Shown in pieces: positions 27,201-35,500 of a DNA stretch of 50,701 bases (its first letter is position 1; each line of letters opens with the position of its first letter). The stretch is taken from contig JAJRVQ010000142.1 in assembly GCA_024277255.1 (NCBI GenBank), positions 1 to 50,701 of the forward strand, given 5' to 3'. The notes beneath the pieces were generated by a model. It was given only the letters and a program-made list of their open reading frames with translations. It did no database searches and had not been told where the DNA came from. Made by a program: the position numbers and the translations under genes. The DNA is from Acidobacteriota bacterium. Its GTDB lineage: Bacteria > Acidobacteriota > Thermoanaerobaculia > Multivoradales > SZUA-115.

Positions 27201-27617
27201 CGGCGCTTCGCCCATGCCGACGTAGAGCACGTTCGGATCGGAGGGCGCTACCGCCACCGAGCCCACCGACCCGGTCTTGAAGTGACCGTCCGAGATGTTC
27301 TTCCAGCTATTGCCGGCGTCCTCGCTCTTCCACACGCCGCCGCCGGTAGCGCCGGCATAGAAGGTCGTCGGCTGGCTGGTGACGCCGGTGACCGTGGTCA
27401 CCCGGCCACCACGGTAGGGGCCGATATTGCGCCAGGCAAGGCCCTGGAACAGGGAAGGATCGAACCGGGGTTGCGCCTCCGCTGTTGCCTCTACTGGCGC
27501 TGCCGGCGTTGTCCCCCTCTTCTTGCGCTTCGCCTCAGCGGGCGCGGCATGGAGGAGCAAGGCGGCGAGGGCGGCTGCAAGAACAGGGCGAAAGATAGCC
27601 AAGCGGGGAGTGGCCAC
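24294..27617 (-). CDS. Sortilin/VPS10-like BNR (Asp-box) repeat protein, secreted
   Basis: An 1107-residue exported protein with signal peptide (ends near APAEA, residue ~29). Two linked beta-propellers are marked by about ten Asp boxes of the form SxDxGxxW: KSEDAGNSW, RSTDAGKSW, RTTDGGASW, RSKDGGDHW, RSDDGGDHW, RSIDGGKTF, STDRGNSW, TRNGGESW, TRDYGASW. The WRNIGPYRGGRVTTVTG entry and the GVWKS/GVYRS strand pattern match the large glycosyl-hydrolase-annotated BNR proteins common in Acidobacteriota and Bacteroidota. Residues ~800-870 form a very acidic linker (EDNEDEDEVPGEE), then a beta domain and a helical C-terminus. The annotation as a glycosidase is unproven; peptide or glycan binding is equally possible. 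Confidence 0.85.
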   Translation of the reverse strand: MATPRLAIFRPVLAAALAALLLHAAPAEAKRKKRGTTPAAPVEATAEAQPRFDPSLFQGLAWRNIGPYRGGRVTTVTGVTSQPTTFYAGATGGGVWKSEDAGNSWKNISDGHFKTGSVGSVAVAPSDPNVLYVGMGEAPVRGVATSHGDGVYRSTDAGKSWTHLGLELTRQISAVRIHPSDPDTVWVAAQGSPWKPTAERGIYRTTDGGASWEQVLFVSEEAGASDLSLDPTNPRILFAAFWDHRRQPWQVRSGGPGSGLWRSKDGGDHWEELTKGLPAEMGKIGVAVSPARPQRVWAMVEAEEGGLFRSDDGGDHWKLVNSDRLLRARAWYYSHVIADPTDAETVYVLNSPVLRSIDGGKTFERLRTPHGDNHALWISPKDGARMINGNDGGANVSFNGGATWSDQAGQPTAQFYRVITDNQFPYRVYGGQQDNSTVSIASRTFSGGIGRQDWYSVGGCESAHIAFDPDDPRYIYAGCYQGNISEWDAKTRSQRNVMAYQHLGLGTDPISRRYRFNWNAPIVASPHDPSVLFHAANVVLKSTDRGNSWSEISPDLTRDQEELQGAGGAPITNEAAGGEIYNTLMALTVSPHEPGTLWAGSDDGLVHLTRNGGESWREVTPPGMGEWIVNSIEVSPHDPATAYLAVTGYKLGDYTPHIYITRDYGASWQDRVKGIGEEAFVRVVREDPVRPGLLYAGTETGVYVSFDGADQWHTLQLKLPVVPITDLTIRRGDLIAATQGRAFWILDNLTPLRQLSDEAAAAPLQLLQPLPAYQVAFGGDRPQRFFGKNPQRGMILDYFLAEAMGEDNEDEDEVPGEETAGTAPEAEENTDESTDENTELDEPVLKLEILDAGGAVVRTLYSKNPDEGDKDTLLPTKKGHNRFAWDFAGEAPTPAKGNLPFSQAGGYRLPTGPYQARLSLGEVGNTVNLTVLPDPRLEVDPAAEAEQQALLARLWSTVDRMYQLLERSEEARGQLDSLLGRLKKREDSEELVESGQELADKLTEWEEKIIQRKSKTFQDVINFPNRFNAHLIALMDSVDGDGAPVTQGVRDRDEDLRAQWQELESEVVELLGPQLTAFNEAVHQAAVPAILLETEEDAGNDDPGDED

Positions 27618-27662
27618 GCAGCGGTCTCCTTCAGATTCAGTGACGGTTGAACGAGTGATCCT

Positions 27663-27919
27663 CGGATCCTACCCCGTGCACCTTTGAAGCCTCGACCGAC
27701 CGGCTACGGCTCCGCGCGGAAGCGGAGTATCGCAAACGCTTCGGCGGCTTCGACGCCCCGTCGAAGCTACATGGGATCTCGGGAAAGGTGACTGTCACGG
27801 TGACCTCGATCGCGGGCACCGACCAGGCGGCGTTGAACGACGGGGTCTACAAATGCGGACGCACGACCGGACTGACCGAGGGTACGGTCGATGACGTGAC
27901 AGCGATCATCGTCGTTTAG
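27663..27919 (+). pseudogene. Fragment of a trypsin-like protease-related gene
   Basis: A plus-strand frame of ~85 codons, without a start codon and preceded by a stop at ~27656, ends at the TAG at 27917-27919. It contains KLHGISGKVTVTVTSIAG and then DGVYKCGRTTGLTEGTVDDV. The GRTTGLTxGTV phrase is typical of a secreted trypsin-like serine protease family. Only the middle part of such a protein is present; the N-terminus and the downstream catalytic Ser region are missing. It is probably a decayed remnant. Its last codons overlap the stop of the neighbouring minus-strand gene. Confidence 0.4.
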
Positions 27920-28368
27920 CGATCCGCCCCTTCCACCGCCTTCTTCAGATCGGCGAGATCCTTAGCGCAGATCTTGGCTATGGACTTGAGCATCGGTTTG
28001 GTCAGAAAGACCATGACCTTGGCGAAGAAGGTCAGCGGTAGGGCGGTGAACTTCATCGTCACCTCGGTGGCCGAGCCGACCGATTCGAACTCGAAGAGGC
28101 TCTCGTATTGACAGCCGTGGCTGCCCGCTTCGAGGAGGTAGCGGTGGGGTGGCTCCCACAGGCCGACCTCCATCTCCTCGGTCGCCTCGCGGCCGAACAT
28201 GGTGCGGGTTTCCTTGAACCGGGTACCTGGCCCTACCGGTCCGTCGCTCAGCATCTCGATCTGGTGGATCCCCTGGATGAAATCCGCCGCGTTGGCGAAG
28301 TCGGTCGCCTGGGCGAAGACCTTCTCGACCGGAGCGTCGACCGTTTCCCGGATCTCGATGCCACTCAT
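27916..28368 (-). CDS. SRPBCC (START-like) family protein
   Basis: A 150-residue protein of the polyketide-cyclase/SRPBCC fold: an opening strand with DAPVEKVFAQATDFANAADF, a central strand set with GPGTRFKETRTMFGREATEE, and the closing helix (KSIAKICAKDLADLKKAVE). These proteins hold hydrophobic ligands in a deep cavity; the ligand here is unknown. Its ATG overlaps the stop of the DUF1579 gene (ATGA), so it is the last gene of the BlaI-headed operon. A longer in-frame reading reaching 28815 is only the shadow of the upstream gene. Confidence 0.8.
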   Translation of the reverse strand: MSGIEIRETVDAPVEKVFAQATDFANAADFIQGIHQIEMLSDGPVGPGTRFKETRTMFGREATEEMEVGLWEPPHRYLLEAGSHGCQYESLFEFESVGSATEVTMKFTALPLTFFAKVMVFLTKPMLKSIAKICAKDLADLKKAVEGADR

Positions 28369-29012
28369 TGGCCGCCTCCAGCCGGTGCCTCCGGCCGCCG
28401 CTTGTAGCGCATCTCGATGACCTGGTTGTTGTGCTCGCCGATGGGCAGGTCGTAGATCTCGAAGAGCATCTCGTCGGGCGAGATGAACCGCCAGATGGTC
28501 TTGACCATCTTGTCGTGCTCGCCGGTCAGATACTCGTCGAGGGTGCCGTAGCTGACCAATGCCTTGCCGCTGGGGTCGAGGTCGCCTTCGGCGGTGAGCA
28601 TGGCGGTGTCGATGGTACCGACGTTCATGCTGACGTAGCTCTGCTTGAAGTTGTCGTAGCCGAGGATGTAGAAACTCTTGACCGGATTGCCCATGAACGA
28701 TCCTTCTCCCCGACTCTGTAGCCAGCGGCCCGGCATCAGCCAGCTGAAGGTGGCGACACCTTTCTCCGGTGGTGCGTTCATGCCCGGCACGGTGATCTTG
28801 AACTCGGTGTCCCAAACACCGAGGAAGCGTTCGAGCAGCTTGTGCTTCTCGCCCGGTTGGGTGAAGGCTTTGGCCTTGGCCATCATCGCGACCATGTCGA
28901 CCTTTTCTTCACCTTGGGCCGGCCCTTCGGCGGCGGGCAGTGGGGTTGGCAGCGAGGCCAGCAACAGGGCCATCAGGAGCAGGGCGGTGGCGGCGGTGAG
29001 TTTACGGGCCAT
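28365..29012 (-). CDS. Secreted DUF1579 family protein
   Basis: A 215-residue protein with a signal peptide (MARKLTAATALLLMALLLAS...). The region from ~58 matches DUF1579: HKLLERFLGVWDTEF, then GVATFSWLMPGRWLQS, a GYDNFKQSYVS strand, and SPDEMLFEIYDLP. The fold is a lipocalin-like barrel of unknown function. It begins directly after the stop of the BlaI-type regulator (TAG followed by ATG) and overlaps the SRPBCC gene, so it is the middle gene of a three-gene operon. Confidence 0.8.
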   Translation of the reverse strand: MARKLTAATALLLMALLLASLPTPLPAAEGPAQGEEKVDMVAMMAKAKAFTQPGEKHKLLERFLGVWDTEFKITVPGMNAPPEKGVATFSWLMPGRWLQSRGEGSFMGNPVKSFYILGYDNFKQSYVSMNVGTIDTAMLTAEGDLDPSGKALVSYGTLDEYLTGEHDKMVKTIWRFISPDEMLFEIYDLPIGEHNNQVIEMRYKRRPEAPAGGGQ

Positions 29013-29417
29013 CTAGTTCTCCTCTCGGGACGGGTTATCCGGGGTGGTGGTTGTCTCGTCGACGTACTCGCGGGCGATGGCCTCCAACCTCTCGCGATCC
29101 TCGGGCGAGAGTTGCTCCTCGTGCGCCAGGTGGTGGACCAGCGAGCCTAAAGTACCGTCGAAGGCACGGTCGAGCAGGGACTTGAGCGCCGAGCGCCGCG
29201 CCCGCTCGCGGCTCAGAACGGGTTCGAACCAGCGGGTGTTGGCGCGCTTGGTGAAAGTCACCGCGCCCTTGCCGGCCAGTCGGGTGAGTAGCGTCTTGAC
29301 CGTCGAGTAAGCCCACCCGGTTTCCGCTTCGAGCGCTTCGCAGACCCGGCGCGCGCTGACCGGGCTCTGCTCCCACACCACATCCATCACCTTCCACTCC
29401 GCTTCGCTCAGTCGCAT
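29013..29417 (-). CDS. BlaI/MecI/CopY family transcriptional repressor
   Basis: A 134-residue winged-helix repressor. The N-terminus LSEAEWKVMDVVWEQSPVSA and the recognition helix region TGWAYSTVKTLLTRLAGKGAV are typical of the BlaI family; the C-terminal helices mediate dimer formation. In well-studied members a membrane protease (BlaR1/MecR1) cleaves the repressor; no such gene is present here, so its signal is unknown. It lies first in an operon with DUF1579 and SRPBCC genes and directly downstream of a BlaI-type palindrome, so it most likely represses itself and perhaps the divergent FKBP gene. Confidence 0.9.
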   Translation of the reverse strand: MRLSEAEWKVMDVVWEQSPVSARRVCEALEAETGWAYSTVKTLLTRLAGKGAVTFTKRANTRWFEPVLSRERARRSALKSLLDRAFDGTLGSLVHHLAHEEQLSPEDRERLEAIAREYVDETTTTPDNPSREEN

Positions 29418-29454
29418 CGAACCCTCACGCCGTTTTTCGGTTCTCGATTCCCCG

Positions 29455-29489
29455 GCTACACTTGTAGTCGATACTGCTACAAGTGTAGC
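29455..29489. promoter_or_regulatory. BlaI-type operator between divergent genes
   Basis: A perfect 13-bp inverted repeat, GCTACACTTGTAG and CTACAAGTGTAGC, is separated by 9 bases. It carries the TACA/TGTA half-sites of BlaI/MecI/CopY operators twice over. It lies 38 bases before the repressor start and 56 bases before the FKBP start, so one site could control both directions. Confidence 0.85.
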
Positions 29490-29499
29490 CGAATGTCAA
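29471..29499 (-). promoter_or_regulatory. Promoter of the blaI-like operon
   Basis: On the minus strand TTGACA (29499-29494), a 17-base spacer and CAGTAT (29476-29471) form a plausible sigma-70 promoter. The spacer is one operator arm and the -10 lies in the operator's centre, so bound repressor would block RNA polymerase. Confidence 0.5.
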
Positions 29500-29545
29500 A
29501 CGAGGGTTCTTGCCGGCTCCAGGTGAACGCGGTAACTTTGGCCGC

Positions 29546-30379
29546 ATGAAAAACCTCCAGTTCACGCCACGCTCCCTTTTTGTCGCCCTGCCGGTGGCTG
29601 TTTCCTTGCTGCTGATCGCCTTGGCCACCCACGCCGCGGACTCGATTCCCGCTCCGGCGGATGTCGCCGCTCCGCCGGCTTCGGCTGACGTGACCTCTTC
29701 CGGCCTGGCCACCTTGGTGCTGGCGGCGGGAGAGGGAACGGACTCTCCGCTGCCCACCGACAGGGTGATCGTTCACTACACCGGCTGGACGACCGACGGC
29801 AAGATGTTCGACTCGTCGGTGGTTCGCGGCAAGCCCCAACGTCTTCCTGTCGACAAGGTGATCGACGGTTGGGAAGAAGGGTTGCAGCTGATGGTGGTTG
29901 GCGAGACGAGGCGTATGTGGATCCCCGAGGCGCTGGCCTACGCCGGCAAGGAGGGCAGGCCGAAGGGGATGCTGGTCTTCGATGTCGAGTTGTTGAAGAT
30001 CCTGCGCGTGCCCGATGTCCCCGAGGATGTCGCGGCGGTGCCGGCGGACGCCGAGGTGGGCAAGAAGAAGCTGGCGTGGAAGGTGCTGCGGGCGGGTACC
30101 GGTTCGACTCATCCCAAAGCCACCAGCACGGTGAAGGTCCACTACACCGGCTGGACGATCGACGGCGAGATGTTCGATTCCTCCTACACCCGAGGCGAAC
30201 CGTCCACCTTTCCCCTGGACCGGGTGATCAAGGGATGGACCGAAGGGTTGCAGCTGATGGTCGAGGGCGAAAGCCGCCGCTTCTGGATCCCTGCCAAGCT
30301 CGCCTACAAGGGCAACCCGAAAGGGCCGGAAGGGATGCTCGTCTTCGATATCGAACTGGTGGAGATCGTCAAACCGTAG
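29546..30379 (+). CDS. Secreted double-domain FKBP-type peptidyl-prolyl isomerase
   Basis: A 277-residue exported protein with a signal peptide (ending near AADS, ~residue 32) and two complete FKBP domains. Domain 1 (~70-155) has VIVHYTGWTTDGKMFDSS, VIDGWEEGLQLM and RRMWIPEALAY; domain 2 (~190-275) has VKVHYTGWTIDGEMFDSS, VIKGWTEGLQLM and RRFWIPAKLAY. FKBPs catalyse cis-trans isomerisation at prolines and help proteins fold, here in the periplasm. Key aromatic residues of the active site are kept in both domains, so both may be active. The start at 29546 follows the divergent BlaI-type operator, suggesting shared control. Confidence 0.9.
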   Translation: MKNLQFTPRSLFVALPVAVSLLLIALATHAADSIPAPADVAAPPASADVTSSGLATLVLAAGEGTDSPLPTDRVIVHYTGWTTDGKMFDSSVVRGKPQRLPVDKVIDGWEEGLQLMVVGETRRMWIPEALAYAGKEGRPKGMLVFDVELLKILRVPDVPEDVAAVPADAEVGKKKLAWKVLRAGTGSTHPKATSTVKVHYTGWTIDGEMFDSSYTRGEPSTFPLDRVIKGWTEGLQLMVEGESRRFWIPAKLAYKGNPKGPEGMLVFDIELVEIVKP

Positions 30380-30389
30380 GTTCGACCGG

Positions 30390-32234
30390 CTAGCCCTTTC
30401 GTTGGTTCGCTTGCAGGATCTTCTTGCGCAACCGAAAGGCGGCCGGCGTCACCTCGACCAGCTCATCTTCGCGAATGAACTCGATCGCCTGTTCGAGGCT
30501 GAGCCGGCGCGGTGGCGCCAGATGGATCAGCTCGTCGGCGCTCGCCGCGCGCATGTTGGTGAGCTTTTTCTCCTTGGTGATGTTGACATCCAGATCGCCA
30601 GGCCGGTTGTGTTCGCCGACGATCATTCCTTCGTAGACCTCGGCGGTCGGTGAGATGAACAGCGTGCCGCGGGGCTGGAGGTTCTCGATCGCGTAGGCGG
30701 TTGCCTTGCCCACCCGATCGGCGACCAGCGCACCGGTGACGCGGTGGATGATGTCGCCCTGCCAGACGTCGTAGCCATCGAACAGATGGTTCATGATGCC
30801 GGTGCCGCGCGTTTCGGCCAGGAACTCGGTGCGGAAGCCGATCAGGCCTCGCGACGGCACGCGGAACTCGATGCGCACCCGACCGCTACCGCCCTGGAGC
30901 ATCTTGGTCATCCGCCCCTTGCGCGGCCCGAGCAGCTGAGTTACGGCGCCGGTGAACTGCTCGGCGGTGTCGACCACCAGCAGCTCCATCGGCTCGTGCA
31001 ACTTGCCGTCGACGGTGCGGGTCAAGACCTCCGGCTTGCCGACTCCGATCTCGTAACCCTCGCGCCGCATCATCTCGATCAAGATCGCCATCTGCAATTC
31101 ACCACGGCCGGAGACGCGGAAGGCGTTGGCGACGTCGGTCTCCTCGACACGGATTGCCACGTTGTGCAGCGACTCTTTGAGCAGCCGATCGCGCAGCTTG
31201 CGCGAGGTGACGTGCTTGCCCTCGCGGCCTGACACCGGTGAGTTGTTGACGTAGAAGATCATCGCCAGGGTCGGCTCGTCGACCCGAATGGCCGGTAGCG
31301 GCCGCGGATCCTCGGGGATGGTGACCGTGTCGCCGATCGAAACCTCTTCGATGCCCGCCAGGGCGATAATGTCTCCCGGCCCCGCCTCGGTCACTTCGAT
31401 GCGCTTGAGCCCTTCGTAGCCGTAGAGACTGGAGAGCTTGGCGATGATCGGCTCCCCCTCACTGCGGCAGAGAGCCACCTGCTGGCCCTTGGTGAGGTGG
31501 CCATTGAATACGCGGCCCACCGCGAGGCGGCCGACGTAGTCGTCGTAGTCGAGGTTGGTGATCAGAAACTGCAACGGGCTTTCAGGGTCGTAGGCGGGTG
31601 GCGGCACGCTATCGACGATCTCTTGCAGCAGTGGCGCCAGGGTGTGCTCCTCGCCTTCGGGTGAGGTGCGGCAGGTGCCCGCCTTGGCGTTGGCGTAGTA
31701 GACGGCAAAACTGAGTTGCTCTTCGCTGGCGTCGAGGTCGATGAACAGATCGTAGACTTCGTCGAGCACCTCGGCCGGTCTGGCGTCGGCGCGATCGATC
31801 TTGTTGATCACCAGGATCGGCGGCAGGCCGGCTTCGAGCGCCTTGCGCAGCACGAAGCGGGTTTGCGGCAACGGCCCCTCGCTGGCGTCGACCAGCAGCA
31901 TGACGCCGTCGACCATTTTCAAGGTGCGCTCGACCTCACCGCCGAAGTCGGCGTGTCCGGGCGTATCGACGATATTGATCCGCACATCGCCAAACTGGAT
32001 CGCCGTGTTCTTGGCCATGATGGTGATTCCGCGCTCGCGTTCGAGATCGTTGGAGTCGAGCACGCGCTCGCTCACCGTCTCGTTGTCGCGGAAGATGCCG
32101 CTTTGCCACAGCATCCCGTCGACCAGCGTGGTTTTGCCGTGATCGACGTGCGCGATGATCGCCAGGTTGCGCACATCCTTGCGCTGAGCGGTGAGGGTCG
32201 AAGGGGAGGGGCTTGGCCGGGACGTGGTTTCCAT
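30390..32234 (-). CDS. typA: GTP-binding translation/stress factor TypA (BipA)
   Basis: A 614-residue translational GTPase of usual family length. G1 is [15 protein letters not shown] (~31-45), the switch region has [13 protein letters not shown]3 is [21 protein letters not shown], and G4 is [10 protein letters not shown]. Elongation-factor domains III and V follow ([20 protein letters not shown], then [20 protein letters not shown]). TypA binds the ribosome and helps large-subunit assembly and stress or cold adaptation. The start at 32234 gives a short disordered N-terminal extension (~20 residues) before the G domain. It is convergent with the FKBP gene, 10 bases apart. Confidence 0.95.
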   Translation of the reverse strand: METTSRPSPSPSTLTAQRKDVRNLAIIAHVDHGKTTLVDGMLWQSGIFRDNETVSERVLDSNDLERERGITIMAKNTAIQFGDVRINIVDTPGHADFGGEVERTLKMVDGVMLLVDASEGPLPQTRFVLRKALEAGLPPILVINKIDRADARPAEVLDEVYDLFIDLDASEEQLSFAVYYANAKAGTCRTSPEGEEHTLAPLLQEIVDSVPPPAYDPESPLQFLITNLDYDDYVGRLAVGRVFNGHLTKGQQVALCRSEGEPIIAKLSSLYGYEGLKRIEVTEAGPGDIIALAGIEEVSIGDTVTIPEDPRPLPAIRVDEPTLAMIFYVNNSPVSGREGKHVTSRKLRDRLLKESLHNVAIRVEETDVANAFRVSGRGELQMAILIEMMRREGYEIGVGKPEVLTRTVDGKLHEPMELLVVDTAEQFTGAVTQLLGPRKGRMTKMLQGGSGRVRIEFRVPSRGLIGFRTEFLAETRGTGIMNHLFDGYDVWQGDIIHRVTGALVADRVGKATAYAIENLQPRGTLFISPTAEVYEGMIVGEHNRPGDLDVNITKEKKLTNMRAASADELIHLAPPRRLSLEQAIEFIREDELVEVTPAAFRLRKKILQANQRKG

Positions 32235-32539
32235 AGTGCGGATCTCTCAGTACAGCGAGTGTTGCGTCAAAGCTGCCGTGCAGGGGCTGGCCGGTAGGTC
32301 GCTGGCGGCCAAAGCAGCTGGATAAAGTATGAATTGTCGGGGTTGGGGAGAGCCGTGAAGGGCGGCTCGGAAGTCGGCAGAAGATAACAGTTGCTCACCC
32401 GGCACTCAAGAGCGGCAATCGCTCGCGGCACTCAATCAAGGCCGAATTCGGGTGATACTCTTTCCGCAACCGCTAATGCTCACAGTTTGCAGGTAACCAT
32501 CGGGCAGCCGAGACGCCTGGTTTGATAGAGGAGCCACCG
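32235..32539. other. 305-bp divergent intergenic region
   Basis: Separates typA and the CHAT-protein gene. No coding frame is supported. A short direct repeat GCGGCACTCAA-like occurs at ~32400 and ~32425. A ribosome-binding site GAGGAG lies at 32529-32534 for the gene at 32540. Confidence 0.4.
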
Positions 32540-35500
32540 ATGTTTGACGAACGCCAGTTCATCGCCCGGATCGAAGCCTCCGATGCGGAAAGTTTCGGCG
32601 ATTACCTGAGACGGCCGACGGCGCAGGAGGAGCGGGCGCTGCGCGCCTACTTCGGTGAGCAACGCTACGAGCGCTTGCACAGCTTGGCGTTGCGCAAGCG
32701 CTCGCTACGGGGCGCGGCGGGTCGAGGAACCGTGATCGTGATTCACGGCATCATGGGAGCCGAACTGACCGCCTTCGACAGCGAAGGCGAAGAGTGTCCG
32801 GTGTGGGTCAACCTGTGGCGAATCATGCGCGGTCAATTGTCCCGGCTGAGACTGGCGGACGACGGGCTGGCGCCGTTTGATCCCGACTGGGAAGCGCGAG
32901 CCACGGGCATGATGAAGAAGCACTATGGAGAGCTGATCCTCTCGCTGTCTCGGCGTTGGCGTGTCTGGCCCTTTTGGTTCGACTGGCGCAAGGATTTGAA
33001 TATCGCTGCCGCCAAGCTTCACGCCGAGATCGAGAGTTTTCTCGGCGAAGACGATCCGGCGCATATCGTCGCCCATTCGATGGGTGGCCTGGTGGCCCGC
33101 ACCTTCATCCAGCGCTTTCCCCGGCGCTGGAAGGCGATGGCGGGAAAGAGCGGGGGGACTAGCGGCGGTCGTTTGATCATGCTCGGCACGCCGAACCACG
33201 GTTCATTCGCCGTGCCGCAGATCATCACCGGTCTCGAAAAGAAGGTGCGGCAGATCGCCATGATCGACGCGCCGCACAACCGAAGCGAGGTGCTGGAGAT
33301 CGTCAACAGTTTTCCCGGCAGCTACCAGATGTTGCCCTCACCGCTGGTGATGCCGTCGATGGATCCGCTGTATACGGCGCAGACCTACCAAGGCTTCACC
33401 GTCTTGCAGTCACACCTCGACAACGCGCGACAACATCATCAGCTGTTGGCGGGGGTGGTGGACCCGGAGCGGATGATCTATGTCGCCGGCGATCTGCAGC
33501 CGACGCTGTCGAATATCAAGAACTTCGCTCGCATTGCCGACCGGAAGGGATACGTATCGACCATGGCCGGCGACGGCCGCGTGCCGCACAACTTGGGGTT
33601 GCTGCCGGGCGTCGATACCTACTACGTGGTCGAAGGGCACGGGTCGTTGCCCTCGAACTCGTCGATTCTGGGTGCCCTGAACGATCTATTGACCGTGGGA
33701 AGTTGCGATAGCTTGGCGCGAGAACCACATCGGGTGCGCGGTGGTCTGACTCGCTCGATGAGCCAGCTGGTGGCGGCACAGGAGCAGGCGGAGAATGAGC
33801 AGATCGAGGCCTTCTTGCGCCGCACGAGCAGCCGTGGTCCACTCGAGGAGCTGGAAAGCCGTCCGATCAGCGACGAAGAGCGGCGGGTCGAAGACCTCCT
33901 CTTGCGTGGGTTTGTCGAAACCAGCAACGCCGGAGGTGAACTATCCCGCGTGGTGACGCCACGGCGCAAGAGGGTGATCCGGATCAGCCTGCGCTGTGGC
34001 GACATCTGCGCTCCGGACGAGGCGCAACCACCGCAGGGCGCCGCGAAGGCGCGTCGCGCCGACGCCGTTTCGGTGGGCCACTACATCGGTATCCTGCCGC
34101 AGGGCGCGGAGATGGCGCTCGACAGGGCGATCAGCGATGCGCCGAGCAATTCCGCTAGCGATGACTTGCTGATCACTCAGCTTTCCTTGCGTGGGACCAT
34201 CCGCGGAGAGCTGGGAGAGCCCTTCATCATCCCCGATCCCCGTTCCGGCAGCCGTAAGCGGGTGATTGTGGCCATGGGGATGGGGCTACCCGGCCGCTTC
34301 GGGGCGCCGGAGTTGACCGTCATGGTGCGCGAGTTGTGTTGGGCCTTGGGCCGACTCGGCAAACGCCACCTGGCCACGGTGTTAATCGGGGGCGGACACG
34401 GCAATCTGGAAGTGGAAGTTGCGGTCGAGGCCTGGTTCGAAGGGATCCACCAGGCATTGCACACCGGCGGTGGCACGGCGCTGGAGCGGGTGACCTTCGT
34501 CGAGTGGTACGAAGATCGAATCAGAGGGATCCACCAAGCGATCGAGAAGGCGAAGGAGGTGTTCTCATCGCGGTTGGAGGTGCGCTACGAGCCGTGGAGT
34601 GACGGTGAGCTACGCAGTCTTGAGAAGATCGCTGCCGATCGCCAGTACGAGCGCCGGATGCGGGATTTGGCAGAGCGCAAGCGACGGTTCGGTGACGGCG
34701 CCGGGATGAAGAGCAAGAGTCAGCCACCCGACCCGGCTCCGACCCGAATCACGGTCAATCTGGAGGGAGAGACCTATCGTTTCGGAGCCTTGACCGCCGA
34801 TGCCTCGATCCCGGAACGGGTGGTGCCGCTGGACCCGAAGCTGGTCGAGGACGCCAACCGCGAGTTGGTGGCGGCCAGTGCCGAGGTCAGCCAGCGCGAG
34901 CACGGACGGTTCCTCGAACGGTTGTTGATCCCGCGGGACCTGCGCCTCGCCCTCCAGACCTCCGCTCCACTTGTATTGATGCTCGATGCGACCACCGCCC
35001 GCATCCACTGGGAAATGGTGGCGCAGCCGCCGGCGGTCGACATCGACCAGGGCAGTGACCAGGGCGACTCCGACGGTGCGGCCAAAGGCGGCACCTTCCT
35101 GGGCATTTCGCGCGGGCTGACCCGCCAGCTACGCACCGCTTTCGCCCCGCCTCCGGAGCCTCCGCCGTTGGCGCGGCGCCGCTTGCGAGTGCTGGTGGTG
35201 GCCGATCCGGCGGAGGACGATCATCTGCCGGGAGCCGAGGAGGAGGGGGTCGAGGTGGTCGATCTCTTCGAGGCGTTCAACGAGGTCTACGCGGGCACCA
35301 GCGACAACCATGTGGAGGTGACCCGCCTCTTCGGGCCGCGCAGCGCCACCCGCACCAACGTTCTGCGTCACCTGATGCTTCGCCGCTACGACGTGGTCCA
35401 TTTCGCCGGCCACTGCATCTATGACGAGAAAGATCCGGCAAAGTCCGGTTGGGTGTTTAGCGGTGGAACGCGACTGACGGCCAACGAGCTGGACCGCGTC

